The position numbers and the translations under genes were made by a program. Source: Verrucomicrobiota bacterium JB023 (lineage in GTDB: Bacteria; Verrucomicrobiota; Verrucomicrobiia; Verrucomicrobiales; Akkermansiaceae). Taken from it: a stretch of DNA of 64,000 nucleotides. The notes below the pieces were generated by a model, which was given only the letters and a program-made list of their open reading frames with translations, had not been told where the DNA came from and did not search any database. This document shows positions 10,501 to 18,328 of this stretch, piece after piece. The first letter of the stretch is position 1. Each line of letters starts with the position of its first letter. The stretch covers positions 62,001 through 126,000 of the forward strand of contig JAUTCR010000005.1 of NCBI GenBank assembly GCA_030673895.1, given 5' to 3'.

Positions 10501-10842
10501 GTAAGGCCGTCCGGATTCTCCCGCATCCGGATCAATGGTATCGTCCTCGTAGGCATCGATGGAGCCGTCATCATCGTCATCAAAGGCTACCGCCATCGGG
10601 AGCTCCGCAATGACGAAGCTATCGCTGCTCCCAAGGAAGGCGAGGGATGACTTCGCTTCTTCCAGACCAGACTCCACTGCCAGCTCCGCCCGATAGACCT
10701 CGGTCGCTGCCCTCGCGGTATTTCTTTCCAGGTCAACGACGACCATCAAGGCAGTCAGGAGCACGAGTAGACCCGTCATCATGACGAGAACAGCCGGCAG
10801 AGCGAACCCCGCGCGATTTTTACAGGCTATTGGCATGTCCAA
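7519..10842 (-). CDS. Giant PilX/GspK-like protein (Verru_Chthon cassette protein A type)
   Basis: 1107 residues. A prepilin-type N-terminus is seen: a short basic leader, then AGFALPAVLVMMTGLLVLLT as the hydrophobic helix. Position +5 after the glycine is not the usual glutamate, as in GspK and other tip minor pilins. The very large ectodomain has acidic DDDD stretches that could bind calcium (DDDDDISR near residue 455, DDDDGSID near 90). The size, the N-terminus and three companion prepilins match cassette protein A (TIGR02600, from memory). It overlaps the genes on both sides. The role is probably in a type IV pilus or type II secretion-like filament, but no target is known. Confidence 0.85.
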   Translation of the reverse strand: MDMPIACKNRAGFALPAVLVMMTGLLVLLTALMVVVDLERNTARAATEVYRAELAVESGLEEAKSSLAFLGSSDSFVIAELPMAVAFDDDDDGSIDAYEDDTIDPDAGESGRPYLFGIQGERQGSSVSYNLIPLFTTNDPPPAVQMRSTGFLDWPDDPGLTEETERGLDAQIALRAVPHKQAPVTNWRIVENAEGEPVARYSYWVEDMQGYIDPALSPGNSLGRTNELWQRGSSSAWSSAYRSAVTTYQDQGGGGEETLVPLWPAPGINPGAQVSALVTSATNPILNQAGLYTLPFSSQPGTGEMISGREDSTSFDDEVRAVRTVAPTGRSLMTLLGVEGPLERQVDGPDRGRLVQENKPYLRGRALEENVTRGNRAWRERALIPFTPGISPSVMGETKLNLNAQLSANRETAIGRMTDLINEALPDFAAERQGGFPEDYLATLAANALDYADDDDDISRSEGLYRGVENAPLVSEFLRTTTFSWESVPDLPDTDFTNALLAGESNPFIRKNGRLYLGLTVRVYAELWNPTNHGVAGSYRVSYENERMLAEGFMPETSFADQVILENNLLGAGAARADEPFPEGVSGSYHDLTQLDDDKWYFPSKEISLLPNEYQLVYVGSVRYLFDVGPDDYFASSRVELLDGIDQSSFRLRWIGESGVAVLSDWARGGIEVSELSDIEVQSGQNRTFSHVSANSYRELYGSFANGMGDLRTNYYADMPLTDSRYPGNYSPNRRNVRYETIYSNDSDLVYGRTIPSEWPDGGHDSTFDFSSFHDLNSTNSTRQYLPDDQVFQTKAPTEPMKAPVFLSNLGRFISETELGNVFDPLMWEGPGSGSASQWVEEISRSSRVKPSTTIGGGNTLRIGRPEHSRFYTPPTSPADRTDSSLCASHLLDLFHAGIPGGFILADRNSVRRLVEGHVNVNTASHDVLRTLVAGYLASDPLLARQSTSHDERSTLAPRVSLLEDEDRYGAPSKSIEADLVADAIIAGRPYMSRSELAQAVALDEASGDYEPVFGNPDLYPRGSTVQWTDRAAEEVFARLYNNTTVRSRNFRVHVIGQSLRRTPSGLYRAGSTKKKSYRVFVDSGTLGTTEIDSEDVVVEVINEINL

Positions 10843-11599
10843 TCTTCAGTTTCATTGAAAAATCCCGACCCCGGCGACTTTCCGTAAAGTCATCCTCCAG
10901 AATCAACTCGGTGGCCAGATCCGAGGTGAGGTCCCAATCCTCCTCGGAGCGAAATAGGCCGGCGGTATCGTCATCCACCACTTGGAAGCTCACCTCCAAT
11001 GCCGCCGGGGTTCCATTACCCAGGGACCAAACTCCCATTGGCTGTCCCTCCCCCATACTGACCATGGGCTGGACGACGAAACGGGTCACGTTGAAGGCAA
11101 TGGCCTCCGCCTCATCGGGGTTCGGAGTGAGCAACGGCAATGAGCCGTTCCGCAGGTAAGCCGTCAGGTCACCACTGCTCCAGAGCCTCCGGTATAGCTT
11201 GCGCGACACGGTGGAGTCCGTGATGGGCGCATCCTCGGTCACTGCGGTGAAGTATTGCACGATACAGATATCCCCGACCGCCTTCTCGGGATCCTGGGCC
11301 GATTCGGGCTTCAAGGTCGCAAACCAAATTTCCTGAAAACGCCCATCGTTTTCCTCGAAACCGAACTGCTTGGTCGAGGTGCCCAGCATCGTGGCCACAT
11401 CATCGGCCAAGACCGTCATCGCGGCCCGGGCCTCGACAAGCGCATCAATGCGCCGGGTGGAGGCATCATACCCCCGCGTCCCCATGAGCAGGGTGTTCAT
11501 CATCACCAGGATAACCCCGAGCCCAACAACCATGGAGACGAGGACTTCGAGCAGGGTAAAGCCCCGGCTTGCTGGAGGGTCTGACGATTGATGCTTCAT
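10820..11599 (-). CDS. Prepilin-like protein (Verru_Chthon cassette protein C type)
   Basis: 259 residues with a class III prepilin signal, SRGFTLLEVLVSMVVGLG, cleaved after the glycine, with glutamate at +5, followed by one hydrophobic helix and an ectodomain of about 215 residues. The pattern resembles GspJ/PilW-type minor pilins. The start overlaps the stop of cassette B by 4 bases and the end overlaps cassette A by 23. No prepilin peptidase or assembly ATPase gene lies within the window, so processing and assembly would rely on genes elsewhere. Confidence 0.85.
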   Translation of the reverse strand: MKHQSSDPPASRGFTLLEVLVSMVVGLGVILVMMNTLLMGTRGYDASTRRIDALVEARAAMTVLADDVATMLGTSTKQFGFEENDGRFQEIWFATLKPESAQDPEKAVGDICIVQYFTAVTEDAPITDSTVSRKLYRRLWSSGDLTAYLRNGSLPLLTPNPDEAEAIAFNVTRFVVQPMVSMGEGQPMGVWSLGNGTPAALEVSFQVVDDDTAGLFRSEEDWDLTSDLATELILEDDFTESRRGRDFSMKLKIGHANSL

Positions 11600-12177
11600 C
11601 GGTTGGAATCACTGCGGATAAAGATTTCCCGGTCGCGGTGCTCTGCCTCCGTTCGCAACGGAGTCTCAATCCGCACCTCAAGCTGAAAAAGAGGAAAGCC
11701 GTCCTCACTCTCGGCTGACAGACCATCGACATTGACGGAGTAGCCGCGGACGGCGGCCAAGGTGGTCGCTTCATCGCTCTCCCCTTTGTAGGCTTCTTCG
11801 TAAGTAAGGTCCTCGGCGACCTCGAGAATTTCCCCATCCTTATCGAGGAGGAGGAGCAGCCAGTCATTCTCGCCAGAATCGTCAATCCCTCCTCCTGTGC
11901 TCCCTCCGGGGAAGTTGGGGGCGGAATCTCCCACTCCCCATTTGAGATCGCTCTTGGCGATGAATTCACTGCTATCGACCTCCGCCCGCCGAAGCTCCTC
12001 GAAAACAGTCCTCGCAGAGAGGACGGCCCGCGTTTCCTCAGCGGCGCGGCGACTCGTATCGCCTGCGTTGACAACCAGGGCAAGGGACAGGGGCACAATG
12101 ACCGCGACGAGAGCCAGCGCGATCATGACCTCGGTGAGAGAAAACCCCGAAGAGTGTAGCCGATGACTCTGCTTCAT
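11596..12177 (-). CDS. Prepilin-like protein (Verru_Chthon cassette protein B type)
   Basis: 193 residues. The prepilin cleavage motif is SSGFSLTEVMIALALVAVIV, with glutamate at +5, resembling GspI/PilV-type minor pilins. The ectodomain is about 150 residues and ends with REIFIRSDSNR. The ATG overlaps the cassette D stop by 4 bases, and the stop overlaps the cassette C start by 4 bases, so D, B, C and A are translated as a coupled series. The cassette names come from the TIGRFAM set for this four-gene unit, recalled rather than searched. Confidence 0.85.
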   Translation of the reverse strand: MKQSHRLHSSGFSLTEVMIALALVAVIVPLSLALVVNAGDTSRRAAEETRAVLSARTVFEELRRAEVDSSEFIAKSDLKWGVGDSAPNFPGGSTGGGIDDSGENDWLLLLLDKDGEILEVAEDLTYEEAYKGESDEATTLAAVRGYSVNVDGLSAESEDGFPLFQLEVRIETPLRTEAEHRDREIFIRSDSNR

Positions 12178-12878
12178 TTTGTCCTAAGATAACGAACCCT
12201 TCCCGTCTGCCGCCCGATGACAAAAACCTCGTTCTTCGTCCAGTCTTCAATGCTCGCGGAGCCTACCGCGACGCCTCCTTGGACACTGCCTTCACCTAAA
12301 TGCAATTCAAGCTGACCGGAGCCTCCCGGCCACTCCACCGCTCCCGTTTCCCCAAAAATCACGGCCGGGGCGGTCACCTGCCTCATGTCCTTGTGGCCTT
12401 CCACCCGAATGTTCACCGCCACGACGGCTGGCTGGTCAAAGGCATTATCCCCTCCTGAAGAAACAGGCGAAGCCTTCGAGAAAATCATCCGGCCGGGCAA
12501 TTTCGTCCAGCGACGCAGCTGTTCATTGGCTTCATAGCTTCCGCTCGCCTCGTCATAGCGAACGGAGTAAACGGTCATGGCTTTCCCCCTGTCGCCATCG
12601 ACTCCTTCTTCGTAGGGAATCATCACGACCGCTACGGGCTCGCCGAAGCTAATGGCGCGCGTGCGGGCAAAATTGAAATTTCCGGTTACCAAATTCCTCA
12701 CCGCCTGCCGGCTCTCCCCCTTGCCAGTCGCTTGCATTAGAGATGCCCCCATCACGAGGAAGACTGTCGCGATACTGATCACCGCGAGCAGCTCGACCAT
12801 CGTGAATCCCCGTTGAGGTGCTCGCGTCCGCTTCTTCAAAATCGCCTGGCGCCATGCTTTCGGCAGCGATGAGTTCAT
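12174..12878 (-). CDS. Prepilin-like protein (Verru_Chthon cassette protein D type), first gene of the operon
   Basis: 234 residues from ATG 12878; the frame is open upstream, but this start follows AGAG at good spacing and gives a plausible 27-residue basic leader. The prepilin motif is QRGFTMVELLAVISIATVFL. The ectodomain starts with a segment like GspH/FimT pseudopilins (RNLVTGNFNFARTRAISFGEPVAVVM). This is the promoter-proximal gene of a seven-gene, 7.8-kb run on the minus strand. The gap of 116 bases to pyrC upstream contains a GCACG/CGTGC hairpin, but no T-tract terminator. Confidence 0.83.
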   Translation of the reverse strand: MNSSLPKAWRQAILKKRTRAPQRGFTMVELLAVISIATVFLVMGASLMQATGKGESRQAVRNLVTGNFNFARTRAISFGEPVAVVMIPYEEGVDGDRGKAMTVYSVRYDEASGSYEANEQLRRWTKLPGRMIFSKASPVSSGGDNAFDQPAVVAVNIRVEGHKDMRQVTAPAVIFGETGAVEWPGGSGQLELHLGEGSVQGGVAVGSASIEDWTKNEVFVIGRQTGRVRYLRTK

Positions 12879-12994
12879 CGTTTCTCTATCCCGATTCAAG
12901 CAGACGCTTGTCACGGATTTGTCGAATTTCGGGTTCAAGTTCAGGGATTTGTGCTGGGAAGTCGCTGGGGGAAGCACGAGCCGTGCCCGCGGCT

Positions 12995-14281
12995 TTACCC
13001 GACGGGTTCTTTTAAAATGCTCTCTCCCAAGACGACCCAGTCGATGCTTCCTTTGAGTGTTTTATCAAGAAATGGTGTATTCGAGCTCTTCGACCTCATG
13101 AAGTCCTTGCTGAACGTCGTGCTGCCCTGGGGATCAAAGACGAGCAAATCAGCCGGTTTTCCGGCTTCAATTGGGACTGGCTCCAAGCCCATCATCCGGC
13201 GCGGTTCGGCCGAATAGCGCTTCACGAGGAGGTCCCAGCCGAACTCACCTTTCGCGACGAAAGCATCGTAGAGGCTGACCAAGGCGGTCTCCAGACCAGT
13301 GATGCCATTGGGCGCACTCACGAAATCGACAGATTTCTCGAACTCGGTATGCGGGGCGTGATCCGTTGCGATGAGGTCGAAGACGCCGTCCTTGAGAGCT
13401 TGCAAGAGCGCCGCATTGTCTTCCGCAGTGCGGAGGGGCGGGTTCATTTTGTAGTGCGTGTCATAATCGCCGATGTCCTCCTCATTGAAGAGCAGATGGT
13501 GGGGCGAGACCTCGCAGGTAACCCTTGCGCCCATGGACTTCCACCAGCGGATGGTCTCCATGCCCATGCGGGATGAAACGTGCTGGATATGGATGTGAGC
13601 CCCGGCGTAGTGAGCGATGCGGATGTCGCGATCGATGAAGAGTTCTTCGGCAATGGCCGGGGTGCCGTTGATGCCGAGGGAGTAACTCTTGGACCCCTCG
13701 TTCATGGCGCGCGGTCCGGCAAGCGACGGGTCTTCACAATGACTGGCGAAGAACATGCCGAACTCGGTGGCATAACGCATCGCCTGCAGCAGGAGATTGG
13801 CGTCAGGCACGGCATCTCCGTCATCGGTTAACATGAGCACCCCCGCCTCGCGCATGCCGTCGATGGCGGCCAGCTCGGTGCCTTCCCGATTCTTCGTGAT
13901 GCAGCCGGAGGTGTAAACGGGGATCCGCGAAACCGCGGCCGCCTTGTCCAAGACCATCTTCACGACGGCCGAGGAATCGATGGCCGGGCTCGTATTCGGC
14001 ATCATGACCACCCCGGTGATTCCCCCATTGATGGCCGCCTCCGTGCCGGCCTCAATGTTCTCCTTATGGGTCTGCCCGGGCTCACGAAAGTGGACGTGGG
14101 CATCGAACATGGCTGGCATCAGGACCTTGCCCTCGCAATCGATGACCCGGGCATCGACCGCTCCGGCATCAATCTCTCCGACGGTCTCCACTTTGCCGTC
14201 TATGACGAGGACATCCATGCAGACCAGAGGTCCTTCTTCCGCAGCCACTTCACCACCCTTGAACAACAGTGCTTCGCTCAT
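12995..14281 (-). CDS. pyrC: Dihydroorotase, class I
   Basis: Cyclises carbamoyl aspartate to dihydroorotate in pyrimidine synthesis. 428 residues from ATG 14281, which drops a 12-residue in-frame extension. The zinc-binding amidohydrolase motif DAHVHFREPGQTHKE and the following TGVVMMPNT are seen near the N-terminus, with ATDHAPH and the C-terminal PADLLVFDPQG further on. The length and motifs match the Bacillus or CAD type rather than the 350-residue E. coli type. No pyrB is adjacent in the window. It may share its strand and transcript with the downstream prepilin operon, although the 116-base gap argues for separate control. Confidence 0.93.
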   Translation of the reverse strand: MSEALLFKGGEVAAEEGPLVCMDVLVIDGKVETVGEIDAGAVDARVIDCEGKVLMPAMFDAHVHFREPGQTHKENIEAGTEAAINGGITGVVMMPNTSPAIDSSAVVKMVLDKAAAVSRIPVYTSGCITKNREGTELAAIDGMREAGVLMLTDDGDAVPDANLLLQAMRYATEFGMFFASHCEDPSLAGPRAMNEGSKSYSLGINGTPAIAEELFIDRDIRIAHYAGAHIHIQHVSSRMGMETIRWWKSMGARVTCEVSPHHLLFNEEDIGDYDTHYKMNPPLRTAEDNAALLQALKDGVFDLIATDHAPHTEFEKSVDFVSAPNGITGLETALVSLYDAFVAKGEFGWDLLVKRYSAEPRRMMGLEPVPIEAGKPADLLVFDPQGSTTFSKDFMRSKSSNTPFLDKTLKGSIDWVVLGESILKEPVG

Positions 14282-14368
14282 TGCGTCGAGTCTCACCAGA
14301 GGCTTTCCCGCTGGCAATAATCGATCCCGCGATGTGGCAGTTTTAAGCGCTAGGAGCGCTAAACAAGC

Positions 14369-15301
14369 TTAAGCGAACTGCACCGCCACGGAGAGGCCAC
14401 TGAAGGCGTTGGAGGGCCCAAAGAATTTGCCGCTAATGGGCATCACCCCGCGAGGATGGTGACTCGTCCCGATCACCACGTGCTGCAGCCCACAAGCTCG
14501 TCCCGCCGTGGGATCGTAGCCCACCCAACCCAACTCCGGCAGATAGGCCTCCGTCCAGGCATGCGTCGACCCCCGGGCCGCACGAGTAGCCTGGCAATCA
14601 AGATAGCCGCTGGCAAAGCGGGCGGCCAGCCCTTGCATCCGGAGAGTCTCCATCATGAGCGTCGCCATATCGCGACACGACCCGCTCCCCAGATTGATGG
14701 TCGTGAGCGGCGACTGAACCCCCTTCTCATCACGTCGGCGATAGTCGATGCGGCGATGGACCTCGCTGCACAATGCCTCCAGATAGTCATGGAAGCCCGC
14801 GAAATCATTGAGATGCGGGAGTTGAGCGAACCAGTTCTGCATGGCCTCAGTCTCTTCCGGATAAACCGGCTTAAGGTAGGCATTCACCACCGCCTGCTCC
14901 ATGAGGTCATAGGCAATCTCGAAGTTTTCCGCCTGCACCATCTTGACCGAGGGGTCCCGGGCAACCACCGACCGCTCAATCACGAGGTGGGACTCAATAA
15001 CAAGCTCCTCGACCTTCTCTTCGGGGAAATGTGCCCGCGTAATCGAATTACCGAAGATATCGCGGGACCACACACACTCTGCGGCAGGCGAAATCGTCAA
15101 TTGGTGCTCAAGCACCTTGAGGTCATGGCCCTCGCGCGGACGGAGCACGAGACGGTGGGGTTGCAACTGGACCGGAAAGCGATAGGCGTAGCGCGTCCGG
15201 TGGTTGATGGTGAGACGCTTGGTTTCCCGCCCTTCCTGTTGACCCGTCGTTTGCGATTGGCTTTGGCTCTGCGAGCCACCTTGGGATTGCTTCTGACTCA
15301 T
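14369..15301 (-). CDS. Transglutaminase-like protein (gene 2 of a pair)
   Basis: 310 residues. A Gln/Ser-rich N-terminus (QSQGGSQSQSQSQTTGQQEG) is followed by a bacterial transglutaminase N-terminal domain (LTINHRTRYAYRFPVQLQPH) and the papain-like core. Catalytic residues are visible: Cys in GSGSCRDMATLM, His in GSTHAWTEAYLPELGW and Asp in GYDPTAG. Its ATG overlaps the stop of the upstream gene by 4 bases. Family members are thought to act as proteases or amidases rather than cross-linkers; the substrate is unknown. The ORF runs open far upstream inside the neighbouring gene, so the start is set by the ATGA overlap. Confidence 0.85.
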   Translation of the reverse strand: MSQKQSQGGSQSQSQSQTTGQQEGRETKRLTINHRTRYAYRFPVQLQPHRLVLRPREGHDLKVLEHQLTISPAAECVWSRDIFGNSITRAHFPEEKVEELVIESHLVIERSVVARDPSVKMVQAENFEIAYDLMEQAVVNAYLKPVYPEETEAMQNWFAQLPHLNDFAGFHDYLEALCSEVHRRIDYRRRDEKGVQSPLTTINLGSGSCRDMATLMMETLRMQGLAARFASGYLDCQATRAARGSTHAWTEAYLPELGWVGYDPTAGRACGLQHVVIGTSHHPRGVMPISGKFFGPSNAFSGLSVAVQFA

Positions 15302-16140
15302 GGCTCCAGGGAAATGACCCGTCCCTCCAAGCTCTCGGGCGTGAGAATTTGCCCCTCGGCCGGCTGGCAATCGACGGATGAACGGGTCAATTGGACATCT
15401 CCGAAGATGGTTGCCACGGACGTATTGGCCGCATCGAACCCGGTCGCGATGCGCACCATACCCAGAGGATGGGACATGCGGGTGGGATCGATTAAGAACC
15501 ACTCGTTGCCCACGCAAATTTCGAAACAGGCGTGGAAGTCCTGAGGGTGCATGTTCGCGGCGTACCCCGCGAAGTAACGGGCCGGAATGGATAGCGCCCT
15601 GCAAAACGCAATGCCGAGATGGGCAAAATCACGACAAACGCCCTGTCTGGTTCGGTAGGTGTCCATCGCCGTAGTCGATGAATCACTGGCACCTGCCTGG
15701 TAGGTGACGTTGTTGAAAATCCAATCCGCGACCGCCTTTGCCTTCTGCAGCGGGCCTAGAATATTACCGAACAGCCGGAAGGCATCAGGGCCCAGCTCGT
15801 CCGATTCGCAGTAGCGACTCGGGAAAAGATAAGGCAAAGCCTCGGGGGACACATCGGTGATGGGCACCGAATCGATATCGACAACCCGTTGTGAGTCAGG
15901 GTTTGTCTCGACGTCGACTGAATAAGTAATGAGCAGCTCGCTCAAATCATGGGTATCAATGCGAACGTAACGGTTCTGACCCGCCTCAAGTGGAAAGAAA
16001 TCGCAGGTTGCGCCCCGCGTGGTCGTGAAAATTTCGTTGGAGAGAAGCTGATTGCTTGTCGAATAAGCATGGATGCAGAGCAGCAGGGTGCTCCTTTGGT
16101 TAACCTCGTAGGCCAGTTCTGCGTTGACGACGAACTTCAT
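15298..16140 (-). CDS. Transglutaminase-like protein (gene 1 of a pair)
   Basis: 280 residues, the first gene of a coupled pair. An N-terminal beta domain (MKFVVNAELAYEVNQRSTLLL) precedes the transglutaminase core: Cys in RQGVCRDFAHLGIAFCRAL, His in DFHACFEICVGNEWF and Asp in LIDPTRM. It is only distantly similar to the gene that overlaps it, so this is an old duplication or a two-component arrangement rather than a recent tandem copy. In many bacteria such pairs lie beside alpha-E or circularly permuted ATP-grasp proteins; neither is present here. Divergent from nuoD. Confidence 0.85.
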   Translation of the reverse strand: MKFVVNAELAYEVNQRSTLLLCIHAYSTSNQLLSNEIFTTTRGATCDFFPLEAGQNRYVRIDTHDLSELLITYSVDVETNPDSQRVVDIDSVPITDVSPEALPYLFPSRYCESDELGPDAFRLFGNILGPLQKAKAVADWIFNNVTYQAGASDSSTTAMDTYRTRQGVCRDFAHLGIAFCRALSIPARYFAGYAANMHPQDFHACFEICVGNEWFLIDPTRMSHPLGMVRIATGFDAANTSVATIFGDVQLTRSSVDCQPAEGQILTPESLEGRVISLEP

Positions 16141-16216
16141 AGTCGCACCCTCCTCGCGGATTTCATACCAGTCGAGAAGGATTGAGTGACGGAATGGCTA
16201 AGCGCTGACACCGACT

Positions 16217-16234
16217 TTGTGAAAAATTTCACAA
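16217..16234. promoter_or_regulatory. Perfect CRP/FNR-type palindrome upstream of nuoD
   Basis: An 18-base sequence TTGTGAAAAATTTCACAA with 8-base perfect arms and a 2-base centre. It contains TGTGA-N6-TCACA exactly, the consensus of a CRP-type operator in Proteobacteria. It lies 53 bases before the nuoD ATG and 77 bases from the transglutaminase start, so it could control either. The regulator in this phylum is unknown to me, and the palindrome alone does not prove binding. Confidence 0.55.
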
Positions 16235-16286
16235 ACTCCTTGCGAGCGATGCGGTCTTAATTCCTACTTTCCTCGGCGATTTAGGC

Positions 16287-17549
16287 ATGAGCGATACTGC
16301 GACCACCACCTACGAAGCCCCCGATTCCGCGGCCCGCACGGCCGCTGCGGTCGAGGACTACCAAGCTGAAACCAGCGACATGCTGGGAGAGAAAATGGTG
16401 CTCAATATGGGCCCCTCCCACCCGGCGACCCACGGCGTACTCCGTCTGGTGCTGGAGCTTGACGGCGAGATCATCACCAAGGCCGATCCCGACGTCGGCT
16501 ACCTACACCGGGGTGATGAGAAGATCGCCGAGAACATGCACTACAACCAGTTCGTCCCCTACACCGACCGGCTGGACTACCTCGCCCCTCTCGCCAATAA
16601 CGTCACCTACGCCTGCGCTGTCGAGAAGCTGATGGGCTGGGAACTCCCGCCACGGGGCCAAGCCCTGAGGGTGCTTTGCTGTGAGCTGGCCCGCATCTCC
16701 TCCCACATGCTGGGGGTCGGTGTCTGCGCCATGGACGTGGGTGCGATGACCGTCTTTCTCTACACCTTCACGGAGCGGGAAAAGATCTACAACCTTTGCG
16801 AGCAGCTCTCGGGAGCTCGTTTCACAACCTCTTACACCCGCGTCGGCGGCCAGCTGCGTGACATGCCCGAAGGGTTTGAGGCACAGTTGCGCCAGAACCT
16901 CGACGAATTTGAGGAAGCCATCGAGGAGATTTCCAAGCTGCTCGACAAGAACAAGATCTTCATCAACCGGATGGTCGATGTGGGAACCATCACCAAGGAG
17001 ATGGCCATCGACTACGGCTTGACCGGCCCGAATCTCCGCGGCTCGGGCGTTCCGCGTGACTTGAGGAAGGACAATCCTTACCTCGGCTATGAGAACTATG
17101 ACTTCGATGTCCCCATCATGGACGAGGGCGATTGCTACGCCCGCTACTACGTCCGCATGGAGGAGATGCGCCAATCCATCCGCATCATTCGACAAGTCCT
17201 CGACACCATGCCCGATGGCCCCATCAATCTCATCGACCCCAAGGGCACTCTGCCAGAAAAGGAAAAAGTTCTCATGTCGATGGAGGAGCTCATCCACCAC
17301 TTCATCGTAGCAACCCAAGGCCTCGACGCTCCGGCAGGCGAAGTTTACTTCGGGGCGGAAAACCCCAAGGGAGAACTCGGCTTCTACATTTGTTCGAAGG
17401 GCGGCGGCGTCCCCTACCGAATGAAGATCCGGAGCCCGTCCTTCATCAATCTCTCCCCTCTGCAGAAACTCCTGCCCGGTCACATGGTCTCCGATATCCC
17501 AGCCATCTTGGGCTCGCTCGACTTCGTGATGGGTGAATGCGACCGCTAA
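16287..17549 (+). CDS. nuoD: NADH-quinone oxidoreductase subunit D
   Basis: The 49-kDa subunit of respiratory complex I, in the cytoplasmic peripheral arm next to the quinone site. 420 residues including a variable 35-residue N-terminus. Family motifs: NMGPSHPATHGVLRLVLELDGE, split over two blocks near residues 39-60; GYLHRGDEKIAE; TDRLDYLA; GGGVPYRMKIRSPSF; and a terminal LGSLDFVMGECDR. It is followed after 33 bases by nuoE. nuoA, nuoB and nuoC are not upstream, so the complex I genes are split in this genome. Confidence 0.96.
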   Translation: MSDTATTTYEAPDSAARTAAAVEDYQAETSDMLGEKMVLNMGPSHPATHGVLRLVLELDGEIITKADPDVGYLHRGDEKIAENMHYNQFVPYTDRLDYLAPLANNVTYACAVEKLMGWELPPRGQALRVLCCELARISSHMLGVGVCAMDVGAMTVFLYTFTEREKIYNLCEQLSGARFTTSYTRVGGQLRDMPEGFEAQLRQNLDEFEEAIEEISKLLDKNKIFINRMVDVGTITKEMAIDYGLTGPNLRGSGVPRDLRKDNPYLGYENYDFDVPIMDEGDCYARYYVRMEEMRQSIRIIRQVLDTMPDGPINLIDPKGTLPEKEKVLMSMEELIHHFIVATQGLDAPAGEVYFGAENPKGELGFYICSKGGGVPYRMKIRSPSFINLSPLQKLLPGHMVSDIPAILGSLDFVMGECDR

Positions 17550-17582
17550 TCTTTCATTTCGACTTACCAACCGTTCATTCCG

Positions 17583-18158
17583 ATGTCCCAAAACATTCTC
17601 GAACACACCATCGCCTCCGAGGAAACCCCGGGAACCAAAATGTTCCCCCCTTTCGCTCCTGACGATGAGCTGAACGAAAAGGCCGCCCGCTGGATCAGCC
17701 ATTACCCGGAGGACCAGAAGCGCTCCGCCGTGCTCATGCTCCTTCACGACGTCCAGCACAAGTTCGGCTACATCAGCGCTCCAGCCATCGACTGGGTCGC
17801 GGAGAAGCTCGATATCGAGCCCATCAAGGTGGTCGAAGTAGTAACTTTCTATCCCGGCCTCCGTCAGAATGCGCCAGGCAAGTTCCATATTCGCGTCTGC
17901 CGCACGCTCTCCTGCGCGATGGCTGGCTCTTACGAACTGATGGAGAAGTTCTGCGACTTGGCTCAGATCGACCGGTCCCAGACCAGCCACCACAATCCCA
18001 TCGCGGTCTCTCCTTGCGGAAACTATTCGGTCGAATTCGCCGAGTGTCTGGCCTCCTGTGGCACGGGCCCAGTCTGCATGGTGAATGACGATTTCCACGA
18101 GTCAGTGACTGCCGACAAGGCTGTCGACCTGCTGGCCAAATATCCTAAAGAAAGCTGA
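17583..18158 (+). CDS. nuoE: NADH-quinone oxidoreductase subunit E
   Basis: The 24-kDa subunit with the N1a [2Fe-2S] cluster of complex I. 191 residues. The four cluster cysteines are in CRTLSCAM and ECLASCGTGP, in the spacing of the thioredoxin-like ferredoxin fold. The N-terminal helical part has KRSAVLMLLHDVQHKFGYIS and VAEKLDIEPIKVVEVVTFYP. It is 33 bases from nuoD but 170 bases from nuoF, a wider gap than within most nuo operons; I see no terminator in that gap. Confidence 0.95.
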   Translation: MSQNILEHTIASEETPGTKMFPPFAPDDELNEKAARWISHYPEDQKRSAVLMLLHDVQHKFGYISAPAIDWVAEKLDIEPIKVVEVVTFYPGLRQNAPGKFHIRVCRTLSCAMAGSYELMEKFCDLAQIDRSQTSHHNPIAVSPCGNYSVEFAECLASCGTGPVCMVNDDFHESVTADKAVDLLAKYPKES

Positions 18159-18328
18159 TTGGCTTTGCTGGCCGTTGTCTCAATCCATTGCCTCGCCTAG
18201 ATTGTTGTCCCGATTCCGTCTCCTTAGCTGAAGCACCGCTGAGCCAGCTCGACTAATTGATTGAACGGCCTCTACCCTTTTCGCCTCCGTCTCCTTTTTA
18301 ACGCTCCTCCCGCCCAACCATTCATCCG

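Noticed and set aside
14456-15544. 362-codon open frame opposite the transglutaminase pair
   Set aside because: Arg/His-rich antisense shadow.
16503-18098. 531-codon open frame on the minus strand opposite nuoD/nuoE
   Set aside because: It lies exactly under two well-conserved genes; its product is a codon-bias shadow.
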